From Planctomycetota bacterium (lineage in GTDB: Bacteria > Planctomycetota > UBA1135): a DNA stretch of 64,000 bases. Under the pieces are notes generated by a model. It made no database searches, had not been told where the DNA came from, and saw nothing but the letters and a program-made list of their open reading frames with translations. The stretch is taken from assembly GCA_024229395.1 (NCBI GenBank), contig JAAESM010000027.1:62001-126000 (forward strand). The letters run 5' to 3'. The translations under genes were made by a program, and so were the position numbers. This document shows positions 1-8,117 of the stretch, piece by piece (the stretch's first letter is position 1; each line of letters begins with the position of its first letter).

Positions 1-194
1 AAGACGTTGGTCTTGCCAGCAGCCATTGCAGCGGCCCATCCTTCACCCATCTGGGTGGAAGGCGTGATGGGGTAGGCACCAGCTGCATCGCTGGCTGCGG
101 TTTCCATCTGGACGACGGCGTCGGAACCGTCCGTGGTGATCGACACGCCAGGATATTTAGGGGCGCCGGTGCTTCCGTTTAAAGGAGTGCTCAT
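1..194 (-). CDS. Pyruvate-type 2-oxoacid:ferredoxin oxidoreductase, N-terminal 64 residues, cut by window edge
   Basis: Only the first 64 codons are visible; the gene continues beyond position 1. The segment AYPITPSTQMGE is the signature near the N-terminus of the alpha (pyrimidine/TPP-contact) domain of pyruvate:ferredoxin and related oxidoreductases, which decarboxylate a 2-oxoacid to an acyl-CoA and pass electrons to ferredoxin in the cytoplasm. The ATG at 194 overlaps the stop of the upstream RnfB-like gene (ATGA), so it is the last visible member of a five-gene translationally coupled operon. Whether it is a fused NifJ-type enzyme or a separate alpha subunit cannot be seen here. Substrate (pyruvate versus another 2-oxoacid) is inferred from the presence of a distinct KorAB pair upstream. 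Confidence 0.8.
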   Translation of the reverse strand, partial: MSTPLNGSTGAPKYPGVSITTDGSDAVVQMETAASDAAGAYPITPSTQMGEGWAAAMAAGKTNV

Positions 195-1042
195 ACTGCA
201 AAACTCCGAGATGATTTCTGATGTTCAGGGAACTGTTCGCCTTCTACCCAGACGATCGCCTTGGTAGGACAGCGTTCAATGGCGGCGAGTGACGCCAACT
301 CATTCTTGTCGTAATTCACGACAGCCAGTCCATCGATCATGTCGATGAGACCGTCTTCTGCGTCTTTCGCGCAGATGCCACAACCGGTGCAAGCGACGTC
401 GCACAAGTCTTGGGCGGGATTGCCTTCCAACAGACTCTTGCACTGCACGATGAGCTCTTGCTCGACCGGCATCAGCACAAACAAATCCTTGGGGCAGACC
501 TCGACGCAATCGTTACATGCGGTACAGAGGTCGGGCGCGACGATCGGTAAGCCGTTCGCGCTCATGTGGATGGCGTCGAAATCGCAAGAGACGGCGCAAT
601 CGGCCAGGCCGAGGCATCCCCAGTTGCAACCCTTGCCACCACCGCTGACGGCCGCCGCTGCTTGGCAGGATCGGTGGCCTTCATAGGTGGATTTCTGGAT
701 GGCGACATCACTGCCGCCGGCGCACAGCAGGCGTGCGATGCGCTTATTGGACTCACCGGCATCGACGCCCAAGAAGGCAGCGACATCGACGATGTCGTCG
801 GGACCCATCACGGTGCAACCGGCTGGTTCCTGTTCACCAGCGACCAAGCCTTCCGCGAACGCGTGGCATCCCGGTGTTCCGCAGGCACCACAGTTGGTGC
901 CAGGCAGCAGCTCCTCGGTCTGGTCGATGCGCGGGTCTTCCCACACCTTCAGCTTGCGGTTCGCCGCAGCGATGAAGATGCCGAAAGCCGTGCAGACCCC
1001 GCCAAGGCTCAGCGCAGAAACCAGTAGAGCCGATCCGGACAT
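191..1042 (-). CDS. RnfB-like iron-sulfur electron-transfer protein
   Basis: 283 residues. One N-terminal membrane-anchor-like segment (about residues 4-24) is followed by an Rnf-type 4Fe-4S domain with NCGACGTPGCHAFAEG (about residues 49-64) and a later Cys. The C-terminal half has ferredoxin-like cysteine clusters, including CTACNDCVEVCP and CTGCGICAKD. In the Rnf complex this subunit passes electrons between ferredoxin and the membrane complex. Here it lies inside an oxoacid:ferredoxin oxidoreductase operon with no rnfA, C, D, E or G visible. A role as dedicated electron carrier for the neighbouring oxidoreductases is therefore inferred rather than a full sodium pump. It starts at ATG 1042, 8 bases after the stop of the preceding gene, and its stop overlaps the next start. 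Confidence 0.82.
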   Translation of the reverse strand: MSGSALLVSALSLGGVCTAFGIFIAAANRKLKVWEDPRIDQTEELLPGTNCGACGTPGCHAFAEGLVAGEQEPAGCTVMGPDDIVDVAAFLGVDAGESNKRIARLLCAGGSDVAIQKSTYEGHRSCQAAAAVSGGGKGCNWGCLGLADCAVSCDFDAIHMSANGLPIVAPDLCTACNDCVEVCPKDLFVLMPVEQELIVQCKSLLEGNPAQDLCDVACTGCGICAKDAEDGLIDMIDGLAVVNYDKNELASLAAIERCPTKAIVWVEGEQFPEHQKSSRSFAV

Positions 1043-1050
1043 TGTTGTGA

Positions 1051-2052
1051 CTAAGCCTCTTCGAGGTGTGCTTTGCCGAGCAGGAATGCAGCAAGCTTGT
1101 CGACTGGGTTCGCCTTCGCGGCTTTTCCTTCAGCAGCGGCAGCTGGGGTTTCAGCACTCGCCAAAGCTTGCAGCTGGGCAAGGTCTTGTTGTTGCTGCAT
1201 GACGCTCAGGCCTCCGCGATGACGCAGGCTTGGGGTCTCTGGCAATTCCACACCGACCATGCGTTCGGCCAGGGTGTTTCCACGACGTGGGTCGTGGGCA
1301 AAATGTGCGGCATCAAGTGGCACTACCGCTGCGATGCCGGAGCCCTCGAAGGACAGGAAGTCATCGAGACCAAGGCAGTCACTGGTCTGCAGCACGAACA
1401 CTCCAGGAGTGACCAAGCGCGCCAATGGTGCAGGTGGGCAATCCTGTCCGTAGACCAAGATGGCCTTGAAGTTGCCATCGACGTACTCACCGAGGTTGGT
1501 GGTCTGTGCGCTGCCATTGGCGAGCTCGACCACGACGGCGGGTGCCAAGTTGCGCTGCACCGAACTCCAGTTCTTGTACAGGAAGGCATCGAACCAACCG
1601 CCATGTTCGGCCTCGACGTAGTTACCAACCTTGGCCAGCTCTACGGCTTGAGCAGCGCCGAATGCGCGACCGATGTTCTTGGTCGTCTTCGACAACAAGC
1701 AGCGCAGGTTTTGACCTTCCTCCAGGCGCACGCGGTTGAGTGCATCGCCGGCATCCATCAACTCGACCATCACGTCGAGCGCGCGCTCGATCACGGGACC
1801 GGCACTGGCTTCGATGGTGGTCTTGTTGGTGGCGAACTCGTCGAAACGCGATGCATCAATACGACCGGCGGCGAAACTACCGAGACTCTTCTCGGCAATC
1901 TCCTGCTTCTTCTTACTGTCACCGGTGATCTGTGCGAGCGAACCACGCAGCAGGCCGACGGCAGTCGCGAGTGAGGAACGGAAATCCCCAAGCGAAGCGC
2001 TGGCAGCCGTCTTCACGGCATCGGGGCAGTTACATTCGAAGTTAGACGGCAT
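1051..2052 (-). CDS. Uncharacterised 333-residue protein of the 2-oxoacid:ferredoxin oxidoreductase operon
   Basis: I do not recognise this family. The protein is soluble-looking, with no signal peptide or membrane segment. The N-terminal third is helical and starts MPSNFECNCPDAV (CxC at residues 7-9). The middle part is mixed and contains QDCPPAP and a QTSDCLGLDDF segment. The Ala/Gln-rich tail ends KAHLEEA. The frame is open further upstream, but ATG 2052 is preferred: it overlaps the end of korB by 11 bases and the upstream extension only mirrors korB in another frame. The gene lies tightly between korB and the RnfB-like gene, which suggests an accessory, assembly or electron-transfer role. 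That role is inferred from position only. Confidence 0.75.
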   Translation of the reverse strand: MPSNFECNCPDAVKTAASASLGDFRSSLATAVGLLRGSLAQITGDSKKKQEIAEKSLGSFAAGRIDASRFDEFATNKTTIEASAGPVIERALDVMVELMDAGDALNRVRLEEGQNLRCLLSKTTKNIGRAFGAAQAVELAKVGNYVEAEHGGWFDAFLYKNWSSVQRNLAPAVVVELANGSAQTTNLGEYVDGNFKAILVYGQDCPPAPLARLVTPGVFVLQTSDCLGLDDFLSFEGSGIAAVVPLDAAHFAHDPRRGNTLAERMVGVELPETPSLRHRGGLSVMQQQQDLAQLQALASAETPAAAAEGKAAKANPVDKLAAFLLGKAHLEEA

Positions 2053-2989
2053 GACGATCGAGTTCGGCGTTGATGAAAGCGATTTTCTCCTCGGGGGTGC
2101 GCTTCGGAACGGCGCGCAGGTCCTCATAACGAGGGAAGGATTCGTCGCGGAAGAACAGGCCGACGCGAGTGCGGTCTCCTTCTGCAAGACGTCGAGCTTC
2201 AGTGATGTCGCTCGGATCGTGGAAGAGGTGCGACTTGTAGATGCGCTCGGCGGTGGCATCGTGGATGCCGTCGTCGTGGGTCAGCAAGTCGGTGACATCA
2301 GGATCTTTGATGGCGTCGGTGAACACGTCGGGAGTGAACACTGGGCAACGCTGCAGGATGCGCACGAAGGAGAAACCCTTGTGCTCCTTGGCGGCCTGCA
2401 GTGTGGCGGCCAGGTGCGAAGGCATCCAGTCGGCGGTCTGTGCCACGAAGGAAGCATTGGTCACGCCAAGCGTGGTCTGCAACGGATCCAGTGGCGGCAG
2501 GAAACTACCTTTGGTTTGGGTGTTGGTGATCAGACCTTGCGGCGTGGTCGGCGAAGTCTGTTTCTTCGTCAGGCCGTAGATGTTGTTATCCAACAGCAAC
2601 ACCGTCATGTCGATGTTGTAGCGGATCGCGTGAATCCAGTGACCGGCACCGATCGAGCAGCAGTCGCCATCGCCCATGGTCACGAACACATCCAGTTCCG
2701 GACGGGAAAGCTTGACGCCAGTGGCAATCGGCAAGGCACGACCATGAATGCCGTGGAAGCCGTAGGTTTCGACATAGTGCGGGAAGCGGCTCGAACAACC
2801 GATGCCCGAAACGAACACGGTGTTTTCAGGCTTCATCTGCCCATTGGCAAGCAGGCGATGCACTGCGGTGAGAATGGCGTGGTCGCCGCAACCTGGGCAC
2901 CAACGGGCAACGGTGCCCGCATAGTCATCCATTTCGAAGTGGCGGTCGTCAGTGGTGCCGCACTCCAGTATTGAACAGGGTGAACTCAT
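2042..2989 (-). CDS. korB: 2-oxoglutarate:ferredoxin oxidoreductase beta subunit
   Basis: 315 residues, the usual size for the TPP-binding beta subunit. WCPGCGDH near residue 30 carries the Cys ligands and TPP contact. GDGDCCSIGAGH followed by LLLDNNIYGLTKKQTSPTT is the Mg-TPP motif (GDG...NN) with the loop typical of Kor/Por beta subunits. With KorA it converts 2-oxoglutarate and CoA to succinyl-CoA while reducing ferredoxin, either as an oxidative TCA step or in reductive carboxylation. It starts at ATG 2989, overlapping the korA stop by 4 bases (ATGA), so translational coupling and equal stoichiometry are likely. 2-oxoglutarate specificity is inferred from similarity to Kor rather than Por enzymes. 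Confidence 0.9.
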   Translation of the reverse strand: MSSPCSILECGTTDDRHFEMDDYAGTVARWCPGCGDHAILTAVHRLLANGQMKPENTVFVSGIGCSSRFPHYVETYGFHGIHGRALPIATGVKLSRPELDVFVTMGDGDCCSIGAGHWIHAIRYNIDMTVLLLDNNIYGLTKKQTSPTTPQGLITNTQTKGSFLPPLDPLQTTLGVTNASFVAQTADWMPSHLAATLQAAKEHKGFSFVRILQRCPVFTPDVFTDAIKDPDVTDLLTHDDGIHDATAERIYKSHLFHDPSDITEARRLAEGDRTRVGLFFRDESFPRYEDLRAVPKRTPEEKIAFINAELDRHAV

Positions 2990-4893
2990 GCCTTGGTCTC
3001 CTCAGAAAGTTTCTTCTCGATGACGTCGATGATGTCGCCAGGGCTCAGCGGTTGGCCAAGTACGCGGGTCCAGCAATCGATGTCCACCAGGGTGGTGGCG
3101 CGCAGCAGCGTAGTGAGTTGACCGCGACGGCGATTTTCTTCCGTGATGTACGGTGCGTCGGGATCGTCGCTGTAGTTGATCTCGATCGCCATCACCTTCT
3201 TGAAGCGCTTCAGGATCTCGGTGATGCCTGGCTCCAGTGGCGAAAGGAAGGTGAGGTTCAGCGACGACACGCCCAATCCTTTGGCGCGTGCCTTTTCGGC
3301 GGCTTCTTCAATCGCGCCGCGGGTGCTTCCCCAACCGACCAACAGTAGGTCGTTGCTGTCGGGGCCGCAGACTTCCGGTGGCGACAACGTGCTTTGCAAC
3401 ACGGCCAGCTTGCGACTGCGCATCTCGCTCGAGTGTTGGTTCAGCGCTGGGTCGTAAGTCACGCAACTGCTTTGGCTGTGGGCCAAGCCGGTCGCGGTGA
3501 ACTCACCACCTTTCTGACCCGGCACGATGCGTGGGCTCAAACCAGTTTCCGGATCCCAATCCATTGGCTTGGCGCCTTCCGCAACGGGACTCAGGTCGAG
3601 CTCCGGAGCGTGCCAGCCGGCATCCAATTCAGGGCGCACGAAGGGCTGTACACCAGTGGCCAGGTTGGCGTCGGTCAACACCACCACCACCATGCGGAAA
3701 GCCTCGGCGATGCGGCGCGCGGTGACCATGCAATGGAAGCATTCTTCCAGCGTGGATGGCGCAAGGACTACCTTGGGTGCGTCGCCTGGCATGCCGTATA
3801 GGGTGGAGAGCAAATCGGACTGCTCCACCTTGGTGGGCAAGCCGGTGGATGGGCCGCCGCGCTGGACATCAACGATCACCAGCGGAGTCTCGGTCATCAC
3901 GGCCAGACCGATGAACTCGGTCTTCAATGCCATGCCAGGGCCCGATGTGACGGTGAAGGCCACCTTGCCGGCGAAAGAAGCGCCGATGGCCACACCAATC
4001 GCGGCAATCTCGTCTTCAGCCTGGTGAACAATGCCGCCTAGGTCGTCGTAAATCTCGCTGAGATAGTGAGATACGGATGTAGCCGGAGTAATCGGGTACA
4101 TCGAGCACATCTCCAGTCCGGCAACCACAGCACCCATTCCGATGGCGGTGTTGCCGTTCATCACCACCAGCTCCTCAGTGACCTCTTTGCAGGGCACGTC
4201 GATCTGGAAGCTCATGTTCTCCTCAGCCCACTTCATTCCGGCCTCTAGCAGGCGCACATTGCGCTCATACACGTCTTGAGACTTGTGCCGGAACTGCATC
4301 GCGATCTGCGCTTTGACCTTTTCCACATCGCGGGTGTAGATCCACGACATCAGGCCCAACGCGTACATGTTCTTACCACGACGGGGGTTATCAACGATCT
4401 TGAGGCACTCGACTTCCATCGGCACCTTCATGATGTTGTAGTTCTTGGAGGACAGTTCCTCCATGGCGTCGGCCCATTGCTGGCGGATGGTTGGGTCGTC
4501 GTGCTCCTCCCACATGTTCTCGAGGAGGATGGTGGCATCATCGGCAATGGCGTCTTGGCGGTGACGCGCGAGCAATACCTGCTCGTTGAAAGCGATAACC
4601 AACTTCGTCTTGTTGCCCCAGTTGGTAATCTTTTCCGTTCCGATGCGGATGCGTACACCCGAGGCTCCACCAGGGGAGCGAGGCGGCGGCTGGATCTCCG
4701 CAGGGATGATTTCTACGGTCCAAGCACCGTTTCCCATCTTGGCGGAAACAGCACCGAAACTCTGCCCGCATTTTTGCGCACCTTCCCCGGAGTCCGACAC
4801 GATCTCGAAGATGTGCTCGGGCAGGGTTTGGACATTCGCTGCGGTCGAAGAGGAGAGAGCAGACACTTGGTCTTGTTGAGAGTTTGAGCTCAT
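2986..4893 (-). CDS. korA: 2-oxoglutarate:ferredoxin oxidoreductase, fused gamma-alpha subunit
   Basis: 635 residues. Residues about 27-215 form the gamma domain (GEGAQKCGQSFG near its start). Residues about 240-635 form the alpha domain, with NGNTAIGMGAV, MYPITPATSVSHYL and TSGPGMALKTEFIGLAVMTE followed by DVQRGGPSTGLPTKVEQSDL, all classic for Kor/Vor-type fused subunits. It acts with KorB in the cytoplasm. ATG 4893 is preferred over GTG 4899 two codons upstream because both lie in the same frame and the ATG is the stronger start. This is the first gene of the minus-strand operon running to the window edge. About 200 bases separate it from a divergent lipoprotein gene and must hold its promoter. 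Confidence 0.92.
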   Translation of the reverse strand: MSSNSQQDQVSALSSSTAANVQTLPEHIFEIVSDSGEGAQKCGQSFGAVSAKMGNGAWTVEIIPAEIQPPPRSPGGASGVRIRIGTEKITNWGNKTKLVIAFNEQVLLARHRQDAIADDATILLENMWEEHDDPTIRQQWADAMEELSSKNYNIMKVPMEVECLKIVDNPRRGKNMYALGLMSWIYTRDVEKVKAQIAMQFRHKSQDVYERNVRLLEAGMKWAEENMSFQIDVPCKEVTEELVVMNGNTAIGMGAVVAGLEMCSMYPITPATSVSHYLSEIYDDLGGIVHQAEDEIAAIGVAIGASFAGKVAFTVTSGPGMALKTEFIGLAVMTETPLVIVDVQRGGPSTGLPTKVEQSDLLSTLYGMPGDAPKVVLAPSTLEECFHCMVTARRIAEAFRMVVVVLTDANLATGVQPFVRPELDAGWHAPELDLSPVAEGAKPMDWDPETGLSPRIVPGQKGGEFTATGLAHSQSSCVTYDPALNQHSSEMRSRKLAVLQSTLSPPEVCGPDSNDLLLVGWGSTRGAIEEAAEKARAKGLGVSSLNLTFLSPLEPGITEILKRFKKVMAIEINYSDDPDAPYITEENRRRGQLTTLLRATTLVDIDCWTRVLGQPLSPGDIIDVIEKKLSEETKA

Positions 4894-5027
4894 TGGCACA
4901 AAGTCCGGTTCCGCAATCAGCGCCGTGCTGGCCGCGGGAGGAAGACATATTATGACTTGTCGGTCGTTTTGTATGTAGTCGTTTTTGGGGCCATTTTGGG
5001 GGGATTTCGTGCCAAATTCGTATTAAA

Positions 5028-5057
5028 TTGAAGTCGGCACAATGACCATCTTGATAT
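5028..5057 (+). promoter_or_regulatory. Weak sigma-70-like promoter candidate for the 5096 lipoprotein
   Basis: TTGAAG (5028-5033), an 18-base spacer and TGATAT (5052-5057) lie 38 bases before the start codon at 5096. The 200-base gap between korA and this gene is AT-richer than its surroundings, with G and T runs, and must hold both divergent promoters. No convincing box was found for the minus-strand operon. Confidence 0.25.
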
Positions 5058-5095
5058 AAATCCCGGATTCGTGAAAGGGGCTTTATCATGAGGAC

Positions 5096-5728
5096 ATGAG
5101 TCGTATTTGGCTGGTCATTGCGGGACTTAGTTTCCTCGGTTCCTGCGCCTCTCCCGGTCAAGGTGAGCCTGCTGCAGGACCGTGGCAAGACCTCCTTACA
5201 GAATCCAGCGTTTCGCGGTGGCAGACAAGCGCCTTTGGCATTTCAGGTCGGGAAGGAATCGCGCCGCATCGGATTGCTCTGAGCATGGGCAACCCCTTCA
5301 CTGGCGTCACATGGAGCGGGGAAGCCTTGCCCACTGACAACTACGAAGTGGAAGTCACGGCGCAAAAGGTGATGGGCCACGATTTCTTTTGCGGCATCAC
5401 CTTTGCTGTAGGTGACTCCTTCTGTAGCTTTATTGCTGGCGGATGGGGAGGCAGTATCACTGGCTTGTCCTGCATCAACGGCAAGGATGCTTCGGAAAAC
5501 GCTACACGTACCTTTCAGCGCTACGACATGAAGACGGACTACACGATGCGCGTTCAAGTCAACGCCGACGATGTCCTGGTTTGGCTTGATGATGAATTGG
5601 TCGTGCAGCAGCCACGCGCCGAAACCGAGTTCTCCGTGCGCTTCGAGGTCGAACCGTCCATCCCTTTCGGCATCGCCTGCTACAACACCGAAGCGCTGAT
5701 CACGGCGTGCCGCATTCGTTCTCTATAG
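5096..5728 (+). CDS. Lipoprotein with a DUF1080/LamG-like fold
   Basis: 210 residues with a lipoprotein signal (hydrophobic stretch, then GSCAS, Cys near residue 17). The rest is beta-rich: TDNYEVEVTAQKV, a CGITFAVGDSFCSFIAGGWGG segment, and a DYTMRVQVNADDVLVWLDDELV stretch typical of the DUF1080 (3-keto-disaccharide-hydrolase-like)/concanavalin fold abundant in Planctomycetota. It probably sits at the periplasmic face or cell surface and may bind carbohydrate; no catalytic residues are claimed. The next gene, a sulfatase, starts 9 bases downstream, so the two are probably co-transcribed and could act on the same sulfated polysaccharide. The fold call is by pattern recognition. Confidence 0.7.
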   Translation: MSRIWLVIAGLSFLGSCASPGQGEPAAGPWQDLLTESSVSRWQTSAFGISGREGIAPHRIALSMGNPFTGVTWSGEALPTDNYEVEVTAQKVMGHDFFCGITFAVGDSFCSFIAGGWGGSITGLSCINGKDASENATRTFQRYDMKTDYTMRVQVNADDVLVWLDDELVVQQPRAETEFSVRFEVEPSIPFGIACYNTEALITACRIRSL

Positions 5729-5737
5729 AATGCGCGC

Positions 5738-7225
5738 ATGCTTTCCAAAGCGATCTTGACCCTTGGCAGTCTGACCCTGGCACTTGGCAGCTGCGGTTAC
5801 TTCTTCACCGAAGCGCCCGATGAAACCCCGGTAGCGGTTGCCTACGAGAGCGACCAAACTCCTGCCAAACAACCCAACGTAATCCTGATCGTCGCCGACG
5901 ACCTCGGTTGGGCGGAACTCGGTTGTTACGGTCAAGAGAAGATCAAGACCCCAAACATCGATCGGATGGCGTCGGAAGGCAAACGCTTCACCGATTTCTA
6001 CGCCGGAGCTCCTGTGTGCGCGCCGTCACGATCGGTGCTGATGACCGGTCAGCATATGGGCCACACCTATGTGCGCGACAACCATGAAATCGGTGGTTGG
6101 GGTGATGATGATGGCGAGGGCCAGTTGCCGCTTCCAGAAGGAACCAACACTTTGGGCAGCATGATGCAGTCTGCTGGTTATGAAACCGCGTGCGTTGGAA
6201 AGTGGGGGCTAGGTGGGCCCGACACGATTGGTGAACCGAACAATCAAGGCTTCGATCATTTCTTCGGTTATCTCTGTCAGCGTCAGGCGCACAACTTCTA
6301 CCCAACGCATATGTGGGAAGACGGCGAGCGCGTGGATTATGAAGGCAACGTCTTCAAGAACCTGACCGGCAAACATTACTCGCATGACCTGATGACCGAA
6401 GATGCACTCGGTTGGGTCGGTGAGAATTCCGAGAAACCGTTCTTCCTGCTGCTGACTTACGCCATTCCGCACCTGGCGTTGCAGGTGCCGGAAGACTCGA
6501 TGGAACCTTACTACGGCCTTTGGGATGATCCACCTTACGACGGCAAGAAGGGTTATCTACCGCACCCAACTCCGCGTGCCGCATACGCCGGAATGGTTTC
6601 GCGCATGGATCGTGATGTCGGTCGCTTGATGGATCTGTTGGCTGAATTGGATATTGATGACGACACCATCATCATGTTCACTTCCGATAACGGTGCTACT
6701 TACGACATCGGCGGCGCCAACTCGATCTTCTTCAACAGTGGTGGCGGTTTACGCGGCAGCAAAGGCAGTGTTTTTGAAGGCGGCTTGCGCGTGCCCTTGG
6801 TGGTGCGTTGGCCCGACAAGATCAAGGCTGGTTCGGTAAGCTCCACGCCAGCTGCGTTCTGGGATTTCATGCCGACCATTCTTGATGCCGCAGGCGCACC
6901 ACCTTCTACCACTACCGATGGCTTGAGCTTGATGCCCGAACTACTCGGCACTGGCGATTTGCCGGCGCGCGAATATCTCTATTGGGAGTTCCCGGCTTAC
7001 GGTAGTCAGCAAGCGTTACGTATGGGCGATTGGAAAGCCGTGCGCCGAGGGTTGAAGAAGAACCCCGATGCACCAATCCAACTCTACAACCTCAAGGATG
7101 ACATCGCCGAAAGCACCGATGTCGCTGCGGATAATCCTGAAGTGGTCGCGAAGGCCGCGGCTCTGATGAAAGAAGCACATGTGCCGAGCGAGCAGTTCCC
7201 GCTGCCGGGTGTGGATACTCAATAG
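5738..7225 (+). CDS. Arylsulfatase-family sulfatase (lipoprotein)
   Basis: 495 residues with a lipoprotein-type signal ending LGSC at residue 19. Core S1 sulfatase motifs are intact. PNVILIVADDLG (about 46-57) gives the metal-binding Asp pair. CAPSR (94-98) is the CxPSR motif whose Cys is oxidised to formylglycine by a maturase. KWGLGG and FTSDNGA supply further active-site residues. It hydrolyses sulfate esters, probably on sulfated polysaccharides, at the envelope or outside the cell. Sulfatases are especially numerous in Planctomycetota. It is paired with a DUF1080-like lipoprotein 9 bases upstream. The exact substrate cannot be told from sequence. Confidence 0.9.
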   Translation: MLSKAILTLGSLTLALGSCGYFFTEAPDETPVAVAYESDQTPAKQPNVILIVADDLGWAELGCYGQEKIKTPNIDRMASEGKRFTDFYAGAPVCAPSRSVLMTGQHMGHTYVRDNHEIGGWGDDDGEGQLPLPEGTNTLGSMMQSAGYETACVGKWGLGGPDTIGEPNNQGFDHFFGYLCQRQAHNFYPTHMWEDGERVDYEGNVFKNLTGKHYSHDLMTEDALGWVGENSEKPFFLLLTYAIPHLALQVPEDSMEPYYGLWDDPPYDGKKGYLPHPTPRAAYAGMVSRMDRDVGRLMDLLAELDIDDDTIIMFTSDNGATYDIGGANSIFFNSGGGLRGSKGSVFEGGLRVPLVVRWPDKIKAGSVSSTPAAFWDFMPTILDAAGAPPSTTTDGLSLMPELLGTGDLPAREYLYWEFPAYGSQQALRMGDWKAVRRGLKKNPDAPIQLYNLKDDIAESTDVAADNPEVVAKAAALMKEAHVPSEQFPLPGVDTQ

Positions 7226-7270
7226 GCTTGGAGGAAAGGCGCAGCGGGCCGCATGCTCTGCTCCCTGCGC

Positions 7271-8098
7271 CTACAGGTTCTGCCAGACCAGATCAGCAAC
7301 CGACAACAACCAAGCCTCACTGGCCGGATCACCGCCCGGGCTGAAGCTTGATTCGTACGGGCTGCGGTCGAACACATAGGCGTACAACATTGCGCCCGCC
7401 AAGAATTGTCCATAGGCCGACGGATGCGAGCCGTCGCCACCGTGCAAAGCAACGGTGTTGTTGTGATACATCGAGTACGTGAAGGCCGAGCCCACCGGAA
7501 TCACTTCGCCACCGATTGCTGCGGCGATGCGCGCGTAGACCCTGCTGGTAGCGCGATGCATCTCGAGCGGCTCATTATTGAAGTAAGTGGTCAGGTAGGA
7601 GTTGCCCCAATTGCGTGGCCAAGTTTCGTAAGGACGAATCAAAGCGTTGGGTGCTTCAGCGGCAATCAACGCACTTAGGTTGGTCCAACCGGAAGTCAGC
7701 ATGGTGCGCGTGGAACCCAGATCCAAGTACGCTTCCGACGGCAAGGTGCTTTGCTCCTGCACGAGTACGATGTCCCAATCCTCCTGCTGCAACTTGTCGA
7801 CCAATGACATGCTGTTGTTGTCATAGACCGCGTTGTTGCGCTGGTTGTAATGGTCGACCGTAGTCCATCCGCCATGAGTTGCCGCGGCAAAAGTCAGGGT
7901 GGCATTGCGATCACCTGCAGCGAATGTCAAGAAGGAAGCGCGCGTCTGCGAGCTGTAGCTATTGCCGATCATCAACACCTTCTGCGTGACAGGTGGCGGC
8001 GCTCCGCGCTCCTGGCTGACTGCGTTCGCAGAAGCGAATCCAGCCAACAAGGCGGTTAAGGTGAGGATTTGAAGGAGTAGGCGTCGGGACAGGAACAC
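7271..8098 (-). CDS. Secreted SGNH/GDSL-like hydrolase family protein
   Basis: 275 residues with an N-terminal signal peptide (about 1-28). KVLMIGNSYSSQ (about residues 41-52) resembles block I of SGNH enzymes with Ser as nucleophile, and DGSHPSAYGQFLAGAMLYAYVF near the C-terminus has the DxxH-like catalytic pair. THGGWT and the VLVQEQST segment fit blocks II/III. Such proteins are esterases or deacylases, often acting on polysaccharide acetyl groups; the substrate here is unknown. It is followed, in its own direction, by the convergent sulfatase gene 45 bases away, and lies 19 bases after fumarase on the same strand, so read-through from that gene is possible. Confidence 0.72.
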   Translation of the reverse strand: MFLSRRLLLQILTLTALLAGFASANAVSQERGAPPPVTQKVLMIGNSYSSQTRASFLTFAAGDRNATLTFAAATHGGWTTVDHYNQRNNAVYDNNSMSLVDKLQQEDWDIVLVQEQSTLPSEAYLDLGSTRTMLTSGWTNLSALIAAEAPNALIRPYETWPRNWGNSYLTTYFNNEPLEMHRATSRVYARIAAAIGGEVIPVGSAFTYSMYHNNTVALHGGDGSHPSAYGQFLAGAMLYAYVFDRSPYESSFSPGGDPASEAWLLSVADLVWQNL

Positions 8099-8117
8099 CG
8101 ACTCAATTTGTCAGTAT

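Noticed and set aside
1051-2259. Longer 402-residue form of the operon's unknown protein
   Set aside because: The extra 69 residues only mirror korB codons in another frame; ATG 2052 fits the coupled operon.
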